From Ascidia mentula (lineage: Eukaryota; Chordata; Ascidiacea; Phlebobranchia; Ascidiidae), in the NCBI GenBank assembly GCA_947561715.1, contig OX387198.1, forward strand, positions 11,718,001 to 11,782,000: DNA of 64,000 bases. The letters are read 5' to 3'. The notes below the pieces were generated by a model. It saw only the letters and a program-made list of their open reading frames with translations. It made no database searches and had not been told where the DNA came from. Made by a program: the position numbers and the translations under genes. Positions 47,101 through 60,400 of this stretch are shown in pieces (positions within the stretch are counted from its first letter, which is position 1; every line of letters begins with the position of its first letter).

Positions 47101-50014
47101 CCTGGCAATTATTTTGCGAACTGCGCCTTCTGCCTAAATATTTGAATTCACAGCAGAATTGGGAGAAAAACACTTTCCATTATAGTGGGTTTATGCTATA
47201 GTGCCTGTCTGCGTTAATCAGCCGTATTTGCTATTTATCAAGCAACAGTAAAATCCCAATAAAACCGAACCTGGGCTGGATTATGCCTGAGGTAGATTTC
47301 AGTATATTCTGACTAAGCACGATGGTAAAGCAAAAAATTACCTTTGTTTAAAAAAATACTGAATAGCTCAACCAGAAGCAAAACATGTTTTTCAGTATCC
47401 CTTGATATTCTTGTTAATTTTTCAAATATATCACTCAGTATACTCGACCTGACACCCTTGAATCATTTTCCAAAGGTTGATGTTAATATGGAAAAAATTA
47501 ACGTTATAAATGTGTTGTCTTGAACGGTTCACAATGGCTTAAGTATTAGGCAGTCGTAACAATTTAAATGATCCAGGCAAAGCAAACGATGCGAAAAGTT
47601 TCACAGCCTTTAACTACACTTTCTCAATGCTGCAAAAGGTCTGAAAACGTATGGGATCATCAATAAGGTGACAAACATGGCCGAAACGTCGGCACTTCCC
47701 ACACAAAGTTCCTTATCATTTCACGCGAATTCGTGGTTGGTGTTGATCATGCTCGGAAACCGGCACCACAGTAGCGTTCGCTATTAGTACCTGTGCCTGG
47801 TTTCTTCCTAGTTAATTTAACACGAAGATAAAGCGATTTACAACTGTTTGCGGAGAAGTTCAACCCCTTTCCTATACAAGATGAAAAGGAAAGCCGTTTG
47901 GAATTTCCCGTGACGTGGACTGTCACCCTCCTCTCATGTGTATCTTCTACATGCTGTAACATCTTTGCCTAGCTTTTCTTCGCCGCTCTGAGCATTCGGT
48001 GTATTGGGGAGTAAACATCAATTATTCAGGCCGTTACGTCATGGTTGGTTCCGCACCTGCTTTCGAATAAGTTGTCAAAATGACCAACCCTGCTGCGGTA
48101 ATTGGCAAACCTGTTGCCGATGGTAAACTTGTTTGTTACTCCATCCAACGTCAGTTGGTGGATTCGACGACGGACTGGCCCTGTAAATGATCAACCAATT
48201 CTTCGTACTCGGTTCAGTTCGAATTTTTTATACCCGGCGATCGTCGGGTATTTTTTCAATTACTTTCGCTGTGAGTTATCCCTCTGTTTGTGTGCAGTCA
48301 GAGTGAAACTAACAGTTTTCCATGTGGATGACACAGTGCGCGCCTGTTATCGGTTTCTGCCGTTGAGAACACTGTATATGTGGTGTACATATTGTTATTC
48401 CATCCATGCGCGTTTTCAACAAGGCTTTCCAGCGTTTGTTTGTTCAGAGCAAAGTCTGCCATGCTGGACGTTTGCGGTTTGCGTTAAACATACACGCACA
48501 CTCAGTAAAAGTTCCTCAACGGCACACAGCGTATTATCGTGCACCTCTGTGGCATGATACAAATCAGCGCGAAGTGACAATATTTGCAAACTTAACGTCG
48601 TAAAAACTGCCGACGTGAATTATTAACGTCGGGAAAGAAAGTGTTGCTTGACATAAAGTACCAGTGTCTATCATTTTGCTGACACAACACTTCGTGGCCC
48701 TGCAAACAAATTCCTGTTTTATATACTCGTATAGTAAGCGAATTAGACGCATAGAACCCATCTAACCGTAGATAGATCCAAAAAATAGATAGCATTTGGA
48801 AATCTTTTCGGTAATTGAAAAGGTTGGTACAACATACAGAGAAAAACTAGCCAAAGCGTGTTGTTTGTGATGAAAGGTGAACCCACAGACCTTGTTCATA
48901 AACTTTATAACCCCCTCTCCTGGCCTGTGTTCCCAGAACAAGTGTTCCGTTGGGTGAACAAACACAAATGAGTTATAGGTGATGAAACGCAATTTTATGG
49001 TATCTGTGTCTGCCAGGTTTTTTTGAAATAAAACATTTTACAACCAACCAACTCCGTATTAATGTTGTGGTTAACTGCATGTGGCCGCTTGATAGCCTCG
49101 TAAAGCCAGATCATAAATTTTAGTTTAACCTGGTGTTTACTGCCGGTCAATCAAACATTGGAGAAACCCTCTTTATTTTACTTCCAAAATACACGTGTAA
49201 AAGATTTAAAAGTCGTTCTTCTTTGTTTTCGCGGATTCAGCCATTGAATGGCCGGATTTTACTCCCCTAACAATGTTGCTGTATCTCCCGTCACTTTTCG
49301 TCTTAATTCTGAAAGCACTCGAACCAAAGTTCATGTGAAGTAGATAAAAGTATAATGTGGTCTCAATTTAGATGTCCGTGCCTGCATTCGTTGCACGCCA
49401 AAAAACAATTCATTAGGAAAAAAAAAAGTCATAAATATCGATGATCTAATCAATTTTTGTCATCGTCTTCAAAAGTACATCCTGATTGTAAGTCTGGGAT
49501 ATGTTAACTTTTATTATATGAATACATCTCTCTTTTTGTTTGTCTGCTGCCTACATAACTAACAAGCAGGTGGTTAACTGTAGTAGCACATCGCAATATT
49601 CGTAGTTGCAGTCGTTTTCGCTTCATTACAAATTAGCAAACGACGTTGCTCAGTTTATTTAACCACCATGATAATTATTTCAGGTACCGAATGGTCTACC
49701 ACCCATCGGACAAGAACAACCGTGTCAACCCGTACCGCTACACACTGCTAGTGGGCGCAGCGGAGCGCCAGCGCCAAGACGGCCTCTCCAACCTGAAGTA
49801 CAGCATCGTCTCGGAGCGGAACATGCCGCTTTACACCAACATCACCGCCGACGTGGGAAAACCCCCGTTGCGTACCAACGTCAGCACCTTTGGCACGGGC
49901 GTCGACATTGTCGTCAGCTTGTCGCTGTTGCTGCTGATGATGACGCTAACGTGTTGCACGTGTGTCAAGTCTCGCCTGATGCACATACTCCTGTGTCCTC
50001 GACGGATACCGTGA
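38126..50014 (+). CDS. Beta-1,4-galactosyltransferase-family enzyme, predicted GalNAc preference
   Basis: Three exons, 38126-38920, 45350-45462 and 49684-50014, joined in phase 0 and phase 2, give 412 residues. The enzyme should sit in the Golgi as a type II protein (signal anchor at about 24-42) and transfer Gal or GalNAc from UDP-sugar to GlcNAc. Family marks are VAIIVPHRNRERHL, FNKAKLLNIGY, the metal-binding DVD (214-216), the WGWGAEDDD block (274-282), and Met306/His309 matching the B4GALT1 metal ligands. Leu251 (PYDALFGG) stands where B4GALT1 has Tyr289; Ile or Leu there is known to favour UDP-GalNAc. After the usual C-terminus a hydrophobic stretch (about 376-397) and a basic tail follow. 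Introns are 6.4 and 4.2 kb, far longer than the neighbours'. Confidence 0.94.
38921..45349. other. Long first intron of the transferase gene
   Basis: This 6.4 kb intron has several GC-richer patches (for example around 39830-39910 and 40600-40640) but no exon with a family signature on either strand and no repeat that I can name. Its length in a compact neighbourhood suggests regulatory content, which cannot be shown from sequence alone. Confidence 0.4.
45463..49683. other. Long second intron of the transferase gene
   Basis: This 4.2 kb intron holds overlapping reading frames near 46100-46940 on both strands, with no domain and no splice-consistent continuation, so they are not called. A segment around 47653-47695 has GATCATCAATAAGG and GGCCGAAACGTCGGC, related to the repeats at 21.7 and 27.8 kb. 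No nested gene is supported. Confidence 0.4.
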
Positions 50015-53000
50015 CGTCAATGCAGCCTATGTGTTTACATACGATTCGGTTTTCACAGCAACCAAATCACAAGGCCTGTCGACTTGTAGTGTTGATGTTC
50101 GACGCTGCTGCGTTCCCCACACTCGATTACACAAAACCCGTCTAGTTTTCACCGATCCGTCGCCCACAGTTCGCCCCCTATACTTTCAAACAAACCGTCA
50201 TCGTGTATAAATTGTTGTAGTCTAGTTGTTTATTTGTGAAAATGCCTTTCTTGTTTCCTAGCAAACCGTCAACGATTAGTCATTAGCCCGCCTGGGAGTC
50301 ATGACCGATTAATTAAATCCGAGCTCCCTACATAAAGAAAACGTTGGCTTATACACTATGAGCACCCAAAGCTTAACCCCCGCATGATGCCCGTTTCAAT
50401 CGAATTAAAAATATGCGAAACCGCAGGACCTAAACCGTTTGCTGTTTTCAATCCGGCAATGTCCAATTGCAGCTCTGTATAATTTTGTGATTCGCAATTT
50501 AGTGGCAGAATGGGTCCTGGCTTTGGGTGCGATATAATTCCGACGGCTCAACAAATCCACTCTGGCAGTCTTGTTGTATTTGCACAGACAAGACGCCCAA
50601 TCCCCATTCGCGTGGCTGTATAACTGCTAGTATGAAGACTGTGTGTTTGCGGTTTAAGTCGTACCTCCCTCTTCGCGAGTCTCTTCGTCGATACTTACCT
50701 TCAAAGACTGGCACGTAAGCGCTTGCAGGTTTGCGCAGCAAAGGTTTGCATGTGCTTACCCGCAGCAGTGTTTCTAAAAAATTTTTACAAGCTTAAATTG
50801 TGAACAAGTATGTCCAGAAGTTGCGCCGTAATGGGCTTTTCCTCGCAACGACCACACGCTTTGAACTAAACGATCGCAAAGATCACCAAACGTTAAACAA
50901 CCTTTAAGTATACCCTCGAAAATGCCTAGATACTAAGACTACCGCATTTATTTTGTTATCACGTTTTTCTCAGCATTACGATATCGTTACTTAGTTAGGC
51001 TGGATAATCTTTTTGTTGCTGTGTTAAGTTGTACCGTTCCCAATTTGTTCCAATTATTTCGATATGGAGGCGGAGCGAATGTTTTGTGGCTCCTGCCCCC
51101 AAAGCGAACCGATTAAAAAGTGTTACGTTCGTTTATGTATGTTTATTTTCGTTGATCCGACTCTCTTGTGTTACGTACTCTGACTTCAATAAATATATAC
51201 AGGGCACACGAGCGCTCACAATGGGCACGAGTAACATCTCCACAAAAGAGCGGCAAAACATAGTTTTCCCATAGCACGTGGCGCCAAATGACAAAAATGG
51301 AGATGTACCAATCAGATTGAATTCTTTGATTCTAAAGATCATTCCCCGTTCTGTTTCAATCAGATTAAACTATTTTTACCTTCAATTTACACTGAACGCA
51401 TTGTTTCCTAATTAGTAAATAAGTGCACAACGTATCGCGTTTTTGCGTGTCTCGCGCATCGTCATCATTCTTCAGACTTCGGTGTTCGCCTTATTTGGCG
51501 ATGTTCTGCTTGTATGGATTCCACGTCCTTTGACATTTTTCGACCCACATTGACCTGTGGCTCTTAGCGGGCTGTTAAAACAATCGCAACTAAAACTGTG
51601 CTCCTGTTTTTGCGTTTGGCGCTCTGACAAATTTCGCTTGCTCGTGCCGCGTTTCGGATTCCCTCGGGGTGTTTCGGATGATGATGTCACTGTGACGTGC
51701 CTACTCGTGTTGCCCGATAAATTAATTAATAAAACAACATGTGACCGTGGTTGTATGCTGCTGTGTCTTTTGTTTTTTTCCCCATAGCAAGAAAGATTAT
51801 CCGAATAAATACAGAGCATTTCTTATAAAAGTGAAACCTTCCTTTTAAAGGGACATATATATTTTACCATGCCACACCTGTTAGTTGAGGTTGTGTCGGA
51901 TAAATTTTCCAATACATATATTTTTCCACCGTTGTATGACAATGTGTCAAAACGCTTCAATCTTGACGAACAGTAAGTTGTTGGTGTTTGATTCACGGGA
52001 GCGACAGCATATGTCATGGAAATATAACCGGTGTGTAATGTAAGAAGGAGTTACATAATAGGTACTATTACCGCACAAAACGTATGCCATGGCGCTGCCA
52101 ATTGAAAAAAAATATATAGGTTTACACTATTAGTTTGAATAGGAAAGCCACAGTGAAGATGTTGTTCAAATGACATGTTAATACAATGAAAACACCTCGT
52201 AAGGCACTGCTTTCGTGCACCATGGAACACAATGCGCACTAAATATTTGAGCTGCAGTTTCCAATGGCGATATAATCTAATACAGTTACGGTGCAGGAGA
52301 TCACTTACGTACATGTGAAGGTCTCCTGCCTAGTTATGCGTTTACGCAACAGTTACCACAGGACCCACTGACACGGTAAACTGAAACCTCACCGGGAGCA
52401 GCAATTTTCGAATTTCGCTCCGACTTAAAATTTATAATAATACGCCATTGACTCCTACAGCAGAGCCACGCTTGATTGTCAAAGCTGAAATTACAAAACT
52501 TTTGGGCTTTGCCAACTATGCGTAAACTTTAATCATCATACACGGAAGTTGTAGACTGGGCAATGTAGGAAATTTCCGAATTGAATTGTTTCTGTTTAGG
52601 TCTCGGATGCAGTGCATGAGTTGCGGTTGAGAAGGTCAGTTTTGTTGCAAGTCGTACAGAAAAGCATCAATAAATTCACTGAAAGCTCTATCGCTTAGTA
52701 AACAGGGCCTTAGTTTGTTTATCCGCCCTCTTTCCAGAAGTTCGTGCTTTCGCTTCTGTGCGCTTTTCGTGCATGCTATATTGTAATTTCTAAATCTATT
52801 GGGAAAACCCCTTGCCGATAACACAGAGAGAGTAATTTACCGCTGGGCACTGTGACGTCAGGTTGTTCCGTTACTCGTTGGTGGGCGGCGGAAATGACAT
52901 CACAAAGCGTCACAAACGTTTGAACCGATAGGTCATGCTGCGAGTGGCCTTATAGTAGTATAAGTCTGCACTGGCTGCGCCGTGAAACAAAACAAACAGG

Positions 53001-54528
53001 GTTACGAGTTGTTCATGCCAAAGCGGCATTCCCTGTCGCTTGACTGAGAGAAAATGTGGGTCCTATTGTGTAGTCAGTACTGGACGAGAAAACAGTGCAA
53101 AATGCCTGCAAACGAGACATCATGCGTCTTTCACTGGCCAACTTGTTCCCTTTTTTTCATAGTCGACCGTTTGATTGCAAGACACCCAAGTGTTGCATTT
53201 GGGACGACTTTTTGACCATATTGTGTGCAAATCGCTATGTCAGCAATGCTAAAATTTGGGAAACCGATAAAGTGATTTGTGTGATGCAAGATGCGTTGTA
53301 GGGTCAGATATTAAGCACAGGTGGAGCATGTGGAGCCAAAAATGGATCACTGTACGACGCTAAGTGACATTTGCTGCTGTAACTTTGTGTAGCATAAATT
53401 CAAAGGGTTTTTGTAAAAGCACTTGATTCATACTTTGTTGTAGGAAGGTAAAATGTCAAGTAACAGCATTGATTATAATCATAATCACTTACAGTATTAC
53501 AAAATATGATTATATTGACATATCAAAATGTCAGAAAGGGAGTAAAAGTTTGTAACACGCATCTGAATCGATTTAGTTGAAAAAGACGTTGCCACGCATG
53601 CTCTGGTATCAACGATGTTCAAACACTAACCGCGTTCGTTGTCATAGGGCGGGCGACAGTTGTACGTGACTGGGTCAATAGCAATAATCAAGCGAAATCA
53701 GGTCCAATAAGTTTAAATGATTTCTTGCCTGTCACATTTTATGGGTGTTAGGGTTTACTTTGGATTTGATGTTTTGTGACGTCAATGGAATGCAAACATC
53801 AACTGGGAGAATAAATCAAAACGAACTACGAACAGCCGACACTCGACTATAATGCAGTAGAATCAACAGGGGCGAAATACTGACGCAAACGTGTTGGTTA
53901 TGGCACCCTTAAGTGTCGTTTGCAGTTGGGGAGCGCACGCGTGACATGACAGAACAACAGTTACGATTTGTACATATAAACGCCTGTTACTACATACTCG
54001 ACAACCAAATTTGCGCTACTTACTGAGTTACGTGGTGATACGTTTCGGTTCATTTTGTTGAACCTGTGCATTTCTTTCACTGTGTAACCAGCGTGCAGTA
54101 TATGTAACACACGTATATATAGCATTTGCAAAACAAAGCATGAACAGTATTGCTTGCTGGTTTCATTGGTGAAAATCAATGCAACGTACACGTATAGTCT
54201 TTTTGTGAGTTGCGAGCAGCAGGACTTGTATAGTTATATCGCTTTTATAATAATGTTAGCAAAGGAAAGCACTTTTGCGAAGATGGTAATGGATTGTTAA
54301 TGGGTTTGGAAAAAGTGTGAAAGAACAGTAGTACCTCAAACATAGTGTATTTTGGGAGTCTAAGCGTTGACTGCAATAAGCCAATATCGGCAATCGGACA
54401 CTGCAATAAGGATCACTTTTGTTTTGTCTTAAATTCCACTTCAAGCTTAAAACTGCTGAAATTAACGTGTGTTGAAAACTAAGCGCATACTTGGGTTCTG
54501 TCAGATCAAAAACTGTTGAAAGTGCAGA
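50015..54528. other. Intergenic region before the uridine phosphorylases
   Basis: This 4.5 kb stretch contains no coding exon that I can support. A cluster at about 52850-52915 has GTGACGTCAGG and ATGACATCAC, which look like CREB/ATF-type sites, and a GC-richer patch, so it is a candidate regulatory element. The rest is AT-rich single-copy-looking sequence. Confidence 0.3.
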
Positions 54529-56607
54529 ATGTCGACCAGCAGTGGGTGTGAAAAGTTTAGTCTGGAAAATCCTCACCTTCCTGAGCAAGACTACTTGTAC
54601 CACATTGCTTTGACCACAGCTGACAACTTGGTGCAACGATTTCAGGATGTAAAAGTAAGTTTCTACCGTTAAAAAACGTCATTGGACTCAATTCGGATCG
54701 TCTCTACTATCAGCAGCCTTAAGGCAAGAAACATGTATTGCAACTTTGAAAGGATAACATTTATATGATGTAGTGTCTCTGTTTAAAACATTGGGTATCC
54801 TCTTATAGTTACTAACCTTAACAAAACTGGTCAGAGATGTGATAACAAAAAAAACTAAGCATCTGTTACATTGATTAGTACGTGGTGATGGGCGGTAAAG
54901 GGAGAAGGATGCGAAACTTTGCAGAATTATTGTACGATGAACTCGGTCAACCCAAAAACTCTGAACTTGAAACGGAAAAGAGCTCGAACGGTGAGTGTGT
55001 TCAAAAAGTGCAGTGTAATCACTTTATGTCTTTGTGTTGTTCTTCCGATCGATCGTTGTGGATGCTGGTTAATATGATTTGCATTAGCAGCACATACGTT
55101 TTTAAATAAAAAATATTATCTTTTAAATTAAATACGCAGGTTTTCACCTAAAGGATATATCCGCCGCTGGGGGACGCTACACGATGTTTAAAGTTGGAAA
55201 AGTCATATCCGTTAACCACGGAATCGGAATGGCTTCGCTCTCAGTAGTGCTTCACGAGGTTGGCCATGATTTCCAATAGTAATACATTTAATAAACCTAG
55301 AAATTATTTGAAATGCACTTTACAGATTCTAAAATTAATCCACCATGCCGGGTGCAGTAATGTTACATTTCTGAGGCTTGGAACATCCGGCGGACTTGGT
55401 ATGTTGAATATGTACACCCTAGTTTACGATATCAACGCATCCAGTTAATGTTGTTGACCATTTTAAGGTCTGGACCCCGGTACAGTCGTTATTACTGAAA
55501 AATCGTACAACGGTTTGCTTGAGAATAATTTCAGTCAGGTGAGTTTAAGTGTGTGAAACTTTGTCTGTTCTGGTATGTTCCGCTCCATCAGTTAGCTATG
55601 TTGTGGATTGTTATTACAAACCTGTATCGCAACAGAAATGCTTTTACAACAATGCCAGTTAAGAATATGTAACACGTGGCTGGTTAACAAGCACATATAA
55701 CGGGTTTCGGTCGTTTACCTGGTGGTACGGCAGTGTTTGATTTTCTTTCTTTGACGGCCATTGGAGCAAACAAATTAAAAATATCAAATTTTATTCGGAG
55801 GGATTAGGGCACTTCACAGACGACTAACATAAACGTATTGGAACCTTTTTTGTGTAACGCAGACTAGTCTGCTTAGTAATCGAAACAGATCATAACCAAC
55901 ATAAAATACGTTGTGCTTTTGTTATATTCGTATAGGTCGCCTGTGGCAAGCTGATTAAATACGATGCCACTACCGATGTTGAGTTGGCTGAAAAACTTTT
56001 GCAGTGCGCTAAAGGGGCGAACGTCAAAGCCTTGAAAGGAAATACGCTCGGGTCCAACGACTTCTTTGAAGGTAAAATTAGTTTCCACAACCTGGAATTG
56101 CCGGGAATGTGTTTAAATGATTGCTTCCGCTTATGTGTGTGCAGAGCAAGCTCGCTTGGACGGTGCTCTGTGCAGTTACACCCCCGAAGAGAAGAACGCA
56201 TTTCTCCGAAAGGCGCACGACGAGTATGGCGTGAAAAATATGGAAATGGAAAGCACCTGCTTCACTGGAATGTGCGGTCGAGCAAAAGTAAAATGTAAGT
56301 AAATTCACGAGCTTGTTTATTTTCTTTTTCTTTTATTTGTTTTATTTTGTAGAACATTAAAAAGAGTTTGCACTTTTTAAGAAAATCTTCGAACGTTTGT
56401 CTAACCACTAAACCACATACACTGAAGTGTATAAGTTTGTCTGCGTATTCCTGTTTTTGAACCAAAAATAATCTCTTAGGTGGAATCGTATGCGTTGCGT
56501 TGGTAAACAGACTGATTCGCGATGACGTCAGCAGCGACATGAAGTTGTTGGCACAGTGGGAATTGGAGCCGCAAAGGTTGCTGGTCGAGTTCATTAAAAA
56601 TAACTGA
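54529..56607 (+). CDS. Uridine phosphorylase, copy 1
   Basis: Eight exons: 54529-54654, 54879-54990, 55140-55258, 55326-55398, 55468-55538, 55936-56071, 56145-56294 and 56480-56607, all in phase, give 304 residues, close to human UPP1 (310). The enzyme splits uridine with phosphate into uracil and ribose-1-phosphate in the cytosol. Family marks are LYHIALTT, the MGGK...RM phosphate-binding segment, the GTSGGLG loop, VITEKSYNG, RLDGALCSYT and MEMEST, which contacts the ribose. A possible acceptor AG lies directly before the start codon (5'-UTR intron or spliced leader). A paralogue with the same exon plan starts 871 bp downstream. Confidence 0.95.
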
Positions 56608-57478
56608 GAAACCTTACCCAATCAGAAGATTTTACTCCATTGTAGGTTACCACACTATCCGCCATGTGTCAAACCGGTCTCAATCAGTTGTATAACCAAA
56701 TTTATCTGGTTAGTATATCAAAAGGCTTTTAAAGTATTTTCAACTTTATTAATATTGTTAAATTATGTTCGGCAGTTGTCAAATGACATGATTTATGAAT
56801 TTGGTGTGTCGTGCAATATTCGCTTTGCTGTATTTTGTTCTTACATTTTGGGTGCCAACTTTACGCCGTACACGACCCATAGCAATTTACTATCACCGAA
56901 TAAATCATAAAACCCAAGTCAACCCTCCATTGCAGCGAAACTTGACATACTTAACTGCTGCCAGCAGGCAAGGAATTGCAGTGAGAAATGGCGTTCAATG
57001 TTAAGCCCAACACAAGCTTGACCGCCTTTTGTAGGTCCCTCAAACACTTGGACGTTATTATCTTGGATCCCAATTTTCGTAGTCAGTGGACCGTGATGAA
57101 TAGTCTCGAAGACGGAAGGCAAAGTGCTCTGTACACAAAACCGGCTTTTCGTCAATGATCAACGCACGTAAAATGGCACGCACAGCCTTAGTGCTGTTAG
57201 TGACTGAGAGTATGATGCAGCAGAAACAACAAACAGGAAACACGTCACCTATGATACGGTTGTGGCCGCTCTCGTTTAGCAGGAGCTACGTTATATTACG
57301 TGGACTCGAATGACTTAAGGTGACAGCCTGGACAATTGTCATACCTAAGTATGCTTGACTGTTTAACCCTTACGGTTGAATAGTAAGGTAGCGTGCTAGT
57401 AGTGAGGTAAACGTACTATCGTTTGTATTGTTTATGAAGTAAGCAGTTGGATAGGCAAGCAAGCATATAGACTAAACC
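56608..57478. other. Spacer between the uridine phosphorylase copies
   Basis: An 871-bp spacer with a candidate AATAAA near 56899 for copy 1. It is too long for a tight operon-style junction and presumably contains the promoter of copy 2. No coding or RNA signal is recognised. Confidence 0.35.
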
Positions 57479-60400
57479 ATGGCTAGCCCCTCATCTTCTG
57501 GTCAATTTCAACTGGAAAATCCGTATTTGACGCCGAACGATCACATGTATCACATTGGAATATCAACCACGGACGACCTTGAAAAGCGGTTTGGTGATGT
57601 TAAGGTAGGTTAAAAAAACCATTGTAGTGCAGTATAGCCTACTGATAGCCAACAAAAAGTAAGTTAATTTCCTCACATCGCGCTTGCTTCATTTCGATGC
57701 GTGTATGCAGATTTGCTCCTCGCCGCGTTGTTGCACTTAAGTAAAAGGATCTTGCGATAAATTTTATGCACAGTGGAGCATTGGTACGACGCAATAAAAG
57801 CTAACATTTCGTCTTCAACCCTTCGAGAAGTCTCTGTGATTCGTATCTTTCAGTAACGTTGTGATACAAAGATTCAATGTATTTTTGCATTACTGCAGTT
57901 GGACAATTTGCTACCAAACTCTTTGAAGATTGTGTTGCTCCCTTATATTAGGCATGTCACCAAAATGTGTCGTCATTGAAAAATTGTTGCACTGCTTACA
58001 CGTGGATTCTGTTTCGTTAATGTCAGCGAACCAGATACTTTTTTATACACAAAAATGCACGCTTTAAAGCATTGATACAAACCGAATCATCTATTTTTCA
58101 ATTCTAACCGCTGTTGTATGTTGATAAATTGCCAAGCTTCTGCATGTTTCAGTTTGTCTGTATGGGCGGCAAAAAAGAAAGAATGCGAAGCTTTGCCGAA
58201 CTGATGTATGACGAGTTGGGAAAACCCCCAAATTCGGAACTTGAAGCAGAAGGTACCGAGACGGAAAACTGTCACCAACACGGTAAAGAACTCTGCAATT
58301 GCAAAACTGACCCCAACTAACCGTTAGTATGGTATTGCCTACCCGGTATGCCCCAATACACTGTGCTCCCTCGCAACTTTCAAAATCCTAAACAAAACTA
58401 ATAACAATTGATACATTTGTCAGTTCACAGACTCAAAAACATATCAGCATCTGCTGGAAGATATTCCATGTTTAAAGTGGGTCCTGTCATATCTGCAAGC
58501 CATGGAATTGGAATGGCCTCCATTTCAGTTCTTTTGCATGAAGTACATATGCTGTGTAGAAATATCAATTTATGAAATCATACATTGGTATTGCACAACA
58601 AAATGTAACTTGATGAGTGATATTATTAGTGATAAACTGCCAATAATAATATCAAAGCAAAACACTTATATTTCAGACAATACCTTTATTTTTTCAGCTG
58701 TTTAAATTAATTCATTTTTCTGGTTGCAAAGAAGTGAAGTTTTTGAGACTTGGTACATGCGGGGGCCTTGGTTAGTTGTTTGCACGTCCCAATGCAACGG
58801 CAACTATTAAAATCGATCATTTTCTAGGACTGGACGCAGGAACTGTTGTTGTCACAAAACAATCGTACAACGGTATGCTGGAAAGCTGTTTTAAGCAGGT
58901 AAAAATACATTTCTAATCGACTTTAAACACGGGCAAGTGTTTAAATAATTTCAAAAGTGGACAACTTACTAAGATTTGCTGCTAAAAGAGCCCTTCTGCG
59001 CCTCAGATAGTGATTTCACAAATCATTTCTTATGCCTTCCACTCTAGCTAGCTTATACCGAGAAAAACTTAATCAACATAAAGCATCATGAGGTTTTCGG
59101 GCTTGGCAGCCCAGGCAATGCGGTATAGTTGGATCAGCCACTTTTTCCTGACAAGCCGGAGCGAGATTTGAAAAATCAAGCTCCCGGTGAGGTTTGTACT
59201 CACGACCCTGAGCTACAGGAGCTCAGTGGTTTGGCCACAAAATACCCCGTGAAACCACTGAGCTCCTGTAGCTCAGTTGGTAAAGCGTTGGGCCTGGTTA
59301 GCCCAGGGTCGTGGGTTCAAACATTTGATTTTTCAAATCTCGCTCCGACTTGTCAGGAAAAAGAGGCTGATCCAGCTAGGCTGCATTGCCTGGGCTGCCA
59401 AGCCTGAAAACCTCATGATCGCGATACGTTAGCTGCGATTGCCAAGCAAGGACCTGCGCAGTGGGGCGATCCTGCCAATCATGCCACTGCAAGTAATATT
59501 ACTGCGTCAACAAAGAAGCATTGTTACTTTAGTTCTATTTGCCTTTGTTGCGTCATATAATACTATTGTGTCACTTTGTGTCAAAATACGTGGAAAATGC
59601 GAAGCGAAAATAGTTGAAGAACGAAATATAAAGCTTTTTCCATGTTTATAATGTGTAAAATGTTTATTTAGGTGGCTTGCGGAAAGGAAACAAAGTACGA
59701 CAGCCACACGGATCCAACTTTATCAGCTGAACTACTCACGCATGCTCAGGAGCTTGGGATCAAGGCGATTAGTGGAAACACACTTGGGACTAATGATTTT
59801 TTTGAAGGTATGGTAATCCTGAGGCACTTAGGCTATGTATCCAAGCTGATATTGTGGCATTAACCATAATGATGCAGTAATTTTGTAACGACTATGACAT
59901 CAGTTTTTGTAGCTGTTTTTTAGCATACACAGTAACGCAACCCAAATGAACTAAACATTGAACTGAAATTACTGTTTTAACCCGAGTTGTTACAATTCTC
60001 CCGAACCTATTTGAGCATTGTAGTAAATTATAAGCATTGATCCACTTGAATTTATGATTATATCAATGAAATTAGAACAAGGTCGTCTCGATGGAGCTTT
60101 GTGCAGCTTCACCAAAGAGGAAAAATTCTCTTTCCTGAAAAAAGCCCACGATCAGTTTGGAATAAAAAACATTGAGATGGAATCGACGTGTTTCGCAGCT
60201 CTGTGTAATCGTGTGCACGTCGAATGTGAGACTTTCTGAAGTGTTTTGCATCTGTGTTTGTATGTGCAAAGTAACAGCTGTAAAAAACTGCGAAAAAAAA
60301 CTTTATGGAAATTTGTTGCCCTAAAAATACTGGTATAATGTTTTTTCTCCAAGTAATTAATAGTTGTACATGGGGGCATGCTGTTTCATAGAAAAGACTG

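Noticed and set aside
59262-59325. Functional tRNA gene (anticodon-like stem and loop, A and B boxes)
   Set aside because: The acceptor and T stems do not close, and the sequence continues into a SINE body present in inverse copy.
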